Origin: an uncultured bacterium
GTDB lineage: Bacteria > Actinomycetota > Coriobacteriia > Coriobacteriales > Coriobacteriaceae
Reading direction: 5' to 3'
Assembly (NCBI GenBank): GCA_905215225.1
Contig: CAJMPM010000125.1
Location: 1-5,179 of the forward strand
DNA length: 5,179 nt
The notes beneath the pieces are model-generated. The model had not been told where the DNA came from and searched no databases. It saw nothing but the letters and a program-made list of their open reading frames with translations. Positions within the stretch are counted from its first letter, which is position 1. Each line of letters starts with the position of its first letter. Positions 1 to 4,466 of the stretch are shown one piece after another. The position numbers were made by a program, and so were the translations under genes.

Positions 1-60
1 CGTAAGGGCGCTTTTTGTTTGGGCGCCCTCGCTCGGGCGCGAATCGTGAAGGGAGCACGT

Positions 61-780
61 ATGAAGAGCTTTATTGCCGAGGATTCATTTTGGGAGCTGT
101 TTCCTCAGGCGGCGGTCGGTGTTGTGGTCGTGGAGGGTATGAAGCCCGCGGCCCAGATACCTCAAGAGGATGTGGACGCGATAGCGGCGCTGCTCGACCG
201 TGCCAATATCGATGCGGAGCGTCATCTGACCAGCGATACAATCAGCGAGAACGCACCGGTCAAGGCGTGGCGCGAGGCCGATCGTCTGTTCAAGACCAAA
301 AAGGGCGCGCGCGGTTCAATCGAGAACCTGCTCAAGCGCGTGCTCAAGGGCAAGCCGGTGGGCCACATTACGCCCGCGGTGGATATCTATAACACGGTGT
401 CGCTGTCCTATGCACTGCCCGTGGGAGGCGAGGATCTGCATGCGATTGAGGGAGACCTTCGCTTGAAGGTGACCGACGGCGGGGATGCGTTCCTGCCGCT
501 TGGCGAGGAAGCGGACGACCCGACGCTGCCCGGCGAGCTCGCCTACATTGACGATGCGGGCGCCGTGTGCCGCTGCTGGAACTGGCGCGACGGCGTTCGA
601 ACGGCTCTATCCGACGATTCGGCCGACGCGTTTTTGGCGATTGAGTGCGTAGAGCCCGAGCGCATGGGGGACTGTCAGGCCGCCATCGATCGCTTAGCCG
701 AGCTGCTTGAGCGCTATCTGGGGGCGACGGTTGTCGTTAAGACGCTTGTGACCCGCGACAATCCCCGCGTGGAGCTGTAG
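61..780 (+). CDS. Stand-alone B3/B4 tRNA-binding domain protein (PheT editing-domain homologue)
   Basis: The 239-residue protein matches the family of free-standing B3/B4 domains (COG3382 type) related to the editing module of phenylalanyl-tRNA synthetase beta, which in the synthetase hydrolyses Tyr-tRNA(Phe). Visible hallmarks are an N-terminal strand FPQAAVGVVVVEG (residues 14-26), VDIYNTVSL (107-115), LPVGGEDL (119-126) and the C-terminal WNWRD (173-177). No catalytic synthetase core, anticodon-binding domain, signal peptide or membrane segment is present, so a cytosolic protein is expected. The frame stays open upstream to a TTG at 19, but the ATG at 61 is preceded by GAAGGGAG (48-55) at good spacing and fits the usual family start. 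The gene stands alone on the plus strand and is closed by a terminator-like hairpin 28 bases after the stop. The family call is firm. Actual editing of mischarged tRNA is inferred from the family; many stand-alone members have no demonstrated substrate. Confidence 0.9.
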   Translation: MKSFIAEDSFWELFPQAAVGVVVVEGMKPAAQIPQEDVDAIAALLDRANIDAERHLTSDTISENAPVKAWREADRLFKTKKGARGSIENLLKRVLKGKPVGHITPAVDIYNTVSLSYALPVGGEDLHAIEGDLRLKVTDGGDAFLPLGEEADDPTLPGELAYIDDAGAVCRCWNWRDGVRTALSDDSADAFLAIECVEPERMGDCQAAIDRLAELLERYLGATVVVKTLVTRDNPRVEL

Positions 781-805
781 CAACTTCTGCAAATCATACT
801 CGCCG

Positions 806-850
806 GTCAAAACCACCACAAAGGTGCCTGTCCCCTTTGTGGTGGTTTTT
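806..850 (+). terminator. Terminator-like hairpin, copy 1 of a dispersed repeat
   Basis: A perfect 16-bp stem (809-824 with 834-849) encloses a 9-base loop and ends in TTTTT, so it has the form of a rho-independent terminator for the B3/B4-domain gene. The matching AAAA before the first arm means it could also stop transcripts from the minus strand. Positions 806-845 recur at 2847-2886 with only two differences, both in the loop, so this is also a member of a repeat family. The loop and start of the second arm carry CCTGTCCCC (827-835). Confidence 0.8.
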
Positions 851-901
851 ATGTTGATGAGTTAACAAATAGGGCGCGCAGTGCTGGCGGCCGCTGGGTA
901 C

Positions 902-917
902 GGTTAAGATGTTTACC
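902..917 (+). promoter_or_regulatory. Possible operator palindrome upstream of the MarR gene
   Basis: GGTTAAGATGTTTACC is an imperfect 16-base palindrome (6 of 8 positions pair) ending 36 bases before the MarR start codon. MarR proteins bind as dimers to palindromes of about this size and often repress their own gene, so this is a reasonable candidate site. No clear -35/-10 pair could be placed around it (TAAGAT at 905-910 is only a weak -10). This is inference only. Confidence 0.2.
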
Positions 918-953
918 CGTTAGCATTATGCAAGCGAAAGGCGGTCGTCTCCC

Positions 954-1403
954 ATGCAGCAGAGCGACGAGACACGTTTCGAGGACTTTGTCGGACTGAT
1001 CAGCGGGCTCTACAAGGAGATTCAGCGCATTAAGACATCCGAGGGCGCAAGGCTGGGCCTTAAGGGCTCCGATATCAAGTGCCTGTACTATCTTGAGCGC
1101 AGCAAGGACGGCCTGACTGGCGCCGACCTCGCCCGCATGGCTGGCGTGACCCGCGCTGCCGTCTCGCGCACGCTGGCGCATCTGGAGGAGGGCGGCTACG
1201 TCGAGGTCGACGATTCGGGCGATGCCGCCGTTAAGTATCGCGCCCCGGTTCGACTGACCACGTTGGGCGGCGAGAGCATGAACGAGGCCGATTGCATTAT
1301 TCGTGAAGTGCTCGACACCACCGGCAAGGCCATGGGCGTGGAGCAGCGTGAGCAGATGTATGCGTCGCTGCGTACGATTCTCAACACCTTGCGCGAGCTG
1401 TAG
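954..1403 (+). CDS. MarR-family winged helix-turn-helix transcriptional regulator
   Basis: The protein has 149 residues, the normal size for MarR regulators, which dimerise through N- and C-terminal helices and lose DNA affinity on binding a small ligand or on oxidation. The N-terminal helix spans about residues 7-30. The winged helix lies at 54-104: LTGADLARMAGV (54-65), a recognition helix around TRAAVSRTLAHLEEGGYV (66-83), and a wing ending in VRLTTLG (99-105). Helices after 107 would complete the dimer interface. The ATG at 954 follows GAAAGGCGG (936-944), a fair ribosome binding site. The next gene, degV-like, is on the same strand 119 bases downstream, so the regulator might control it, but that gap is large enough for a separate promoter. 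Only one possible redox cysteine is seen (C43) apart from C114, and neither sits at a known sensor position. The ligand and the target genes cannot be read from the sequence. Confidence 0.92.
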   Translation: MQQSDETRFEDFVGLISGLYKEIQRIKTSEGARLGLKGSDIKCLYYLERSKDGLTGADLARMAGVTRAAVSRTLAHLEEGGYVEVDDSGDAAVKYRAPVRLTTLGGESMNEADCIIREVLDTTGKAMGVEQREQMYASLRTILNTLREL

Positions 1404-1522
1404 GGCCGCCAAGGCTTTTGCTTCCAATTAACAACTGCATAGTCCTGTTTGAGCGCGTATACCGTGCCGGGGCCTTGCTGTCAAAATTCCCTGCGCGGGA
1501 CCTGCGCAAGAAAGGATTCGCT

Positions 1523-2377
1523 ATGTCCGTCCGCATTATTACCGATTCCGCAAGCGATATGTCGCCGGCCGAGCACCCAGCACTGGCCGTTTTGCCGCTG
1601 TCCGTCACCTTTGGCACCGATGTGTACATGGATGGCATCGACATCGATCACCAGCGCTTTTACGAGATGCTCGTGGAGCGCGATGAGCTGCCCAAGACCG
1701 GTCAGGTCAACCCATACGCGTTTTCGCAGGCTATCGCCGAGGTTCGCGAAGCTGGCGATGAGGCTGTGATTATTACCGTGGGCGCTAAGCTCTCGGGCAC
1801 CAATCAGAGCGCCCGTACCGCACTAGCCGAGGCGCCGGGCGGCGATGTGTACGTGGTTGATAGCAACAACGTCACCCTGGGTGAACGCATCCTGGTTGAG
1901 TATGCGCTGCGCTTGGTGGACGAGGGCCGTAGCGCGGCCCAGATCGCGGCGGCGGTCGAGGCCGTACGCGACCGCGTGGTGGTTATCGGCCTGCTCGAGA
2001 CGCTGGAGTACCTGGTGCGCGGCGGTCGCCTGTCTGCTGCGGCCGGCGCCGTGGGTACGCTGCTCAACGTAAAGCCCGTGGTAGCTGCCGAGGACGGTCT
2101 GATTGTGCAGCTGGGAAAGGCGCGCGGTTCCAAGAACGGCCGCAACCTGCTGAACCAAAAGGTCGAAAAAGCGGGCGGCATCGACTTTTCCATGCCGCTG
2201 GCGCTCGGCTATACGGGCCTTTCGGATGCGGTGCTCAAGAAGTATATCGAGGACAGCGCGGCACTGTGGGCTGGCCACGCCGAGGGCGAACTGCCCGTTC
2301 ACACCATCGGCGCCACCATCGGCACCCACGTAGGCCCCGGCGCCGTAGCCGTAGCCTTCTTCCAGCCCGCCAACTAA
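1523..2377 (+). CDS. DegV family fatty-acid-binding protein (FakB type)
   Basis: The protein has 284 residues, full length for the DegV family. These cytosolic proteins bind a single fatty acid; FakB members present it to the kinase FakA, which makes acyl-phosphate for phospholipid synthesis. Family landmarks are present in order: IITDSASD (5-12), PKTGQVNP (57-64) at the position of the usual TSQPS motif, the ligand-contacting SGTNQSA (91-97), VVDSNNVTLG (111-120), LEYLVRGGRLS (161-171), LLNVKPVV (180-187) and the C-terminal IGATIGTHVGPGAV (262-275). The frame is open upstream to an ATG at 1418, but the ATG at 1523 has AAAGGA (1511-1516) six bases before it and starts exactly where DegV proteins do. 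No fakA-like kinase is in the window, and DegV proteins commonly lie far from it. Which fatty acid is bound cannot be told. The stop is followed 13 bases later by a 35-bp inverted repeat that may end the transcript. Confidence 0.95.
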   Translation: MSVRIITDSASDMSPAEHPALAVLPLSVTFGTDVYMDGIDIDHQRFYEMLVERDELPKTGQVNPYAFSQAIAEVREAGDEAVIITVGAKLSGTNQSARTALAEAPGGDVYVVDSNNVTLGERILVEYALRLVDEGRSAAQIAAAVEAVRDRVVVIGLLETLEYLVRGGRLSAAAGAVGTLLNVKPVVAAEDGLIVQLGKARGSKNGRNLLNQKVEKAGGIDFSMPLALGYTGLSDAVLKKYIEDSAALWAGHAEGELPVHTIGATIGTHVGPGAVAVAFFQPAN

Positions 2378-2390
2378 CCAGCCTGCCAAC

Positions 2391-2480
2391 AAATGATCCC
2401 TTGGGGACGGAGGAAAACGGATCATCGACCGCACGGAGGCCGCGAATGATCCGTTTTCCTCCGTCCCCAAGGGATCATTT
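2391..2480. repeat. Perfect 35-bp inverted repeat, REP-doublet-like
   Basis: Positions 2391-2425 and 2446-2480 are exact reverse complements (35 of 35), separated by a 20-base spacer. Each arm also starts with ATGATCC and ends with GGATCAT, so each can fold alone into a 7-bp hairpin around GGGGACGGAGG (or its complement). The element therefore reads as two head-to-head units. It sits between the DegV stop and the MGMT-family start and is followed by TTTCTTTA, so as RNA it could act as a terminator or attenuator. No transposase or target duplication is seen next to it. Confidence 0.9.
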
Positions 2481-2514
2481 CTTTATGCTGTTAATGCGGA
2501 GAAGGGAGCGAGCG

Positions 2515-2835
2515 ATGGCGTCTGAGGGCTTTTTTGAACGGGTGTACGAGGTGGTCGAGCAGATCCCCGAGGGGATGGTCGCCACGTATGGTCAGGTGGC
2601 GCTGCTCGCCGGTCGCCCGCGAAGTGCGCGCTATGTGGGGTATGCCCTGCATAGCAATCCGCGCCCCGGCGAGATTCCCTGTCACCGCGTGGTGTTTGCC
2701 GACGGGCACATATGCGAGGGCTTTGCTTTTGGCGGCCCCGGTGCTCAACGTGAGCTTTTGCTAGGGGAGGGTGTGGCGTTTAAGGACGACATGCACGTCG
2801 ACTTGGCCGCCTGTCGCTGGCCTGCCGGTCTTTAG
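2515..2835 (+). CDS. Short MGMT-family protein (alkyltransferase-like, active cysteine kept)
   Basis: This 106-residue protein consists only of the DNA-binding/active-site domain of O6-alkylguanine-DNA alkyltransferases. Visible features are VATYGQVA (22-29) with the base-flipping tyrosine at 25, RSARYVGYAL (36-45) with the likely arginine finger at 39, NP at 48-49, and IPCHRVV (54-60) with the alkyl-accepting cysteine at 56. Its size and tail (EGVAFKDDMHVDLAACRW, 85-102) resemble alkyltransferase-like (ATL) proteins, which lack the N-terminal domain and usually have Trp in place of this Cys. With Cys present it may still transfer alkyl groups, or act as an ATL-type damage sensor that hands lesions to nucleotide excision repair. 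The start at 2515 is chosen because GAAGGGAG (2501-2508) precedes it; in-frame ATGs at 2485 and 2494 lie upstream of that site, and the frame beyond runs into the inverted repeat. The fold is sure, the chemistry uncertain. Confidence 0.9.
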   Translation: MASEGFFERVYEVVEQIPEGMVATYGQVALLAGRPRSARYVGYALHSNPRPGEIPCHRVVFADGHICEGFAFGGPGAQRELLLGEGVAFKDDMHVDLAACRWPAGL

Positions 2836-2846
2836 CGACGGGCCTC

Positions 2847-2886
2847 GTCAAAACCACCACAAAGGCGCCTGCCCCCTTTGTGGTGG
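2847..2886. repeat. Dispersed hairpin repeat, copy 2
   Basis: These 40 bases match 806-845 in the same orientation with two differences (T to C at 2866 and 2872), both in the loop. The 12-bp stem is 2854-2865 with 2875-2886. The T-run after the second arm in copy 1 is missing here (the sequence goes on with AACG), so it is a poor terminator for the plus-strand MGMT-family gene that ends 11 bases before. On the minus strand the stem is followed by TTTT and could still stop transcription. Confidence 0.85.
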
Positions 2887-2916
2887 AACGCTGGCGCTGC
2901 GACGTTTCCCCAGATA

Positions 2917-2955
2917 AAACCTGCCAAAACAAACCTGTCCCTTTTTGGTAGGTTT
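2917..2955. repeat. Hairpin element with CCTGTCCC loop
   Basis: A 13-bp stem (2917-2929 with 2943-2955, one G-T wobble at 2923/2949) encloses a loop carrying CCTGTCCC (2934-2941). Its arms (AAACCTGCCAAAA) differ from those of the other copies, but the layout, arm then CCTGTCCC then complementary arm, is the same. I read it as another member of the same intergenic repeat family, not as a separate terminator, since no T-run follows. Confidence 0.7.
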
Positions 2956-3034
2956 ACCGGGGCTAACTTATGGAGAAGGTGTGGCGGCGCATATTGACGC
3001 AAGAAAGTAAACCACGGTGAACTATATTGTATTC

Positions 3035-3176
3035 AGCAACGGAGCAGGCATTAGGCGATGAAAAAGCCTGCCCTGTTGAGTTTGATTCGCATTCCTCCCC
3101 TCTGTGCGATTCAACGGTGTACTTCGGGAACGGGCCCGCTGGCAACTGACTGCCGGCGGGCCCGTTCCTGTTTATC
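3035..3176 (+). ncRNA. Candidate small RNA with three hairpins
   Basis: Three successive hairpins lie in the gap between convergent genes. Stem I is 3037-3049 with 3066-3078 (12 of 13 pairs including one wobble, 16-base loop). Stem II is 3082-3091 with 3105-3114 (9 of 10 pairs) with a pyrimidine loop TTCCTCCCCTCTG. Stem III is the terminator-like hairpin 3127-3168. A TATATT box at 3023-3028 would place a transcription start near 3035, just before stem I; TTGACG at 2994-2999 is a good -35 by sequence but 23 bases away, which is too far. I recognise no known family (not tmRNA, SRP, RNase P, T-box or tRNA). The region has no credible protein: the frame from ATG 3058 has no ribosome binding site and runs through the hairpins. 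The structures are seen directly; the transcript and its ends are inference. Confidence 0.35.
3127..3176 (+). terminator. Strong hairpin with T-rich tail
   Basis: An 18-bp GC-rich stem (3127-3144 with 3151-3168, one wobble) with a six-base loop is followed by TGTTTATC. The T-rich side is on the plus strand, so it would end a rightward transcript: either the candidate small RNA starting near 3035 or read-through from the MGMT-family gene. The tail is not a clean T-run, so termination strength is uncertain. Confidence 0.6.
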
Positions 3177-3215
3177 GGGGGAGTGCGGTGGCCGGAGCCG
3201 AACCGGTCGGGCAAC

Positions 3216-3243
3216 AAAAAAGGCGGACGCCGTAGCGTCCGCC
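3216..3243 (-). terminator. Rho-independent terminator of trpS
   Basis: On the minus strand a perfect 9-bp stem (3235-3243 with 3222-3230) with a four-base loop is followed by six T (3221-3216). It begins 35 bases after the trpS stop codon and is the textbook form of an intrinsic terminator. On the plus strand there is no T-run after the stem, so it acts in the trpS direction only. Confidence 0.9.
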
Positions 3244-3278
3244 CTATAGCAATCGAAAGCTCAAGCCAGCAGATCGGT

Positions 3279-4328
3279 CTAGTACACCATGCCCATGGCG
3301 TCCTGAACCTCTGCCAGGGTCTGCTCGGCGATCTCGTTGGCGCGACGGTTGCCCTCGTGCAGCACGTCCTTCACGTAATCCAGATCGTTCTCGTAGCGCT
3401 GGCGACGCTCGCGGATAGGTGCGAAGTACTCGTTGACGGCCTCGGTCACGTACTTCTTGAGCTGGCCGGAGCCGCCCATGCCGATCTCCTCGGCAATCTC
3501 GACCTCGGAGCGACCGGTGCAGATGGCGGCGGTCGAAAGCAGGCCGGACACGCCGGGGCGGTTCTCGGGATCGAACGTGATCATGCGCTCGGAATCGGTC
3601 TGGCTCTTCTTGATGCGCTTGGCCGTCTCCTCGGCGGTCATCGAGATGTTGATGGCGTTGCCGTAGCTCTTGCTCATCTTGCGACCGTCCAGACCGGGCA
3701 GCAGCGGGGTCTCGGACAGCAGCGCATCGACCTCGGGGAACACCTTGCCGTAGCGGTTGTTAAAGCGGCGGGCGATGGTGCGGGTGAGCTCGATGTGCGG
3801 CAGCTGGTCGCGACCGACGGGCACCACATTGCCCTTGCAGAACAGGATGTCGCAGGCCTGGTGCACCGGGTAGGTGAGCAGAAGGCCGGTGAGCTCGTGG
3901 CCCGAGGCCTCCATCTCGGCCTTGACCGTGGGGTTGCGCGCCAGCTCGGCCTCGGACACCAGCGACAGGAACGGCAGCATGAGCTGGTTGGCGGCGGGCA
4001 CGGCGGAGTGCGCGTAGATCATGGTCTTGTCGGGGTCGATGCCGCAGGCAAGGTAGTCCATGACCATGTTGTACACGTTGTCCTGGATGTGCTCGGTGGT
4101 GTCGCGGTCGGTGATGACCTGGTAGTCGGCGATGAGCACGTTGGTCTTGGCGCCCATGTCCTGCAGCTCAACACGGCCCTTGAGGGTACCGAAGTAGTGG
4201 CCCAGGTGCAGACGGCCGGTGGGGCGATCACCGGTGAGCATGGTGAACTTCTCGGGCGTATTGGCCAGGCCCTCGCGAATGGCGTTGCTCTTTTGCAGCG
4301 CGACTTCGTAGCTGTTCTCGTTTGGCAT
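3279..4328 (-). CDS. trpS: Tryptophanyl-tRNA synthetase
   Basis: This 349-residue class I aminoacyl-tRNA synthetase charges tRNA(Trp) with tryptophan using ATP, in the cytosol. The Rossmann catalytic core shows LTGDRPTGRLHLGHYFG (31-47) with the HIGH-type motif HLGH at 41-44, a Trp-pocket segment YPVHQACDILF (153-163) with the likely amino-group-binding Asp at 160, VGRDQLPHIELTR (171-183), and GRKMSKS (215-221) with KMSKS at 217-221. The C-terminal helical part ends in PIRERR and an AMGMVY tail. The GDRPTG and PIRERR motifs place it with the TrpRS subgroup seen in streptococci, slightly longer than the common 330-residue form. The frame extends upstream to 4451, but the ATG at 4328 follows AGGAG (4338-4334) at five bases, and the upstream part is arginine-rich and unlike any synthetase. 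It lies 138 bases downstream of the transferase gene on the same strand and has its own terminator. No T-box leader is visible in the gap. Confidence 0.97.
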   Translation of the reverse strand: MPNENSYEVALQKSNAIREGLANTPEKFTMLTGDRPTGRLHLGHYFGTLKGRVELQDMGAKTNVLIADYQVITDRDTTEHIQDNVYNMVMDYLACGIDPDKTMIYAHSAVPAANQLMLPFLSLVSEAELARNPTVKAEMEASGHELTGLLLTYPVHQACDILFCKGNVVPVGRDQLPHIELTRTIARRFNNRYGKVFPEVDALLSETPLLPGLDGRKMSKSYGNAINISMTAEETAKRIKKSQTDSERMITFDPENRPGVSGLLSTAAICTGRSEVEIAEEIGMGGSGQLKKYVTEAVNEYFAPIRERRQRYENDLDYVKDVLHEGNRRANEIAEQTLAEVQDAMGMVY

Positions 4329-4466
4329 GATTGCTCCTAACGTATATTCATGGGTCAAGATGATAACGCGTTTATTGGAGGGACGGGAGGGGAGGCGGCT
4401 TGCGCGCTGGGTGCGGCGCGGCTGCGCGTGGCCAACGGTGCCTGGGCACATCCTCGGTAGCTTATC
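4329..4466 (-). promoter_or_regulatory. trpS leader and presumed promoter region
   Basis: This gap between the transferase stop and trpS must hold any separate trpS promoter, yet no convincing -35/-10 pair is visible; TTGACC (minus strand, near 4356-4351) stands too close to the start codon to serve with a proper -10. The minus strand carries a pyrimidine-rich tract (4398-4377) and the 8-base palindrome AACGCGTT (4365-4372). CTCC...AACG (4380-4369) can pair with CGTTAGGAG (4342-4334), covering the trpS ribosome binding site. No T-box or Trp-codon leader peptide was found. Confidence 0.3.

Noticed and set aside
19..60. N-terminal extension of the B3/B4 protein from TTG 19
   Set aside because: It would run through the GC hairpins and the ribosome site at 48-55, and adds arginine-rich residues not expected for the family.
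849..1427. 192-residue minus-strand frame opposite the MarR gene
   Set aside because: It is an antisense shadow of a clear MarR gene, with low-complexity composition and no family features.
1492..1508. Small hairpin before the degV ribosome site
   Set aside because: The stem has only five pairs (TGCGC with GCGCA) in GC-rich sequence and is likely chance.
1823..2470. Minus-strand frame opposite DegV that enters the inverted repeat
   Set aside because: The composition is that of an antisense shadow, and the start lies inside the repeat with no ribosome site.
2266..2514. Upstream extension of the MGMT-family frame
   Set aside because: It overlaps the end of degV and translates the inverted repeat into arginine-rich sequence; the ribosome site at 2501-2508 supports the later start.
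806..2886. CRISPR array
   Set aside because: The repeats are only two near-identical copies 2 kb apart with genes between them, without regular spacers or cas genes.
2970..3020. 16-codon frame MEKVWRRILTQESKPR as a leader peptide
   Set aside because: There is no good ribosome site before it, and the gene it would regulate is absent on this strand; trpS lies on the opposite strand.
2963..3217. 84-residue minus-strand frame in the convergent gap
   Set aside because: It reads through all three hairpins and has no recognisable domain or ribosome site.
3183..4340. 385-residue plus-strand frame opposite trpS
   Set aside because: It is the antisense shadow of an unmistakable tryptophanyl-tRNA synthetase, rich in Gly, Val, Leu and His as expected from reverse reading.
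4377..4398. G-quadruplex upstream of trpS
   Set aside because: Only three runs of three or more G are present, so a standard three-layer quadruplex cannot form; a two-layer form is too common to claim.
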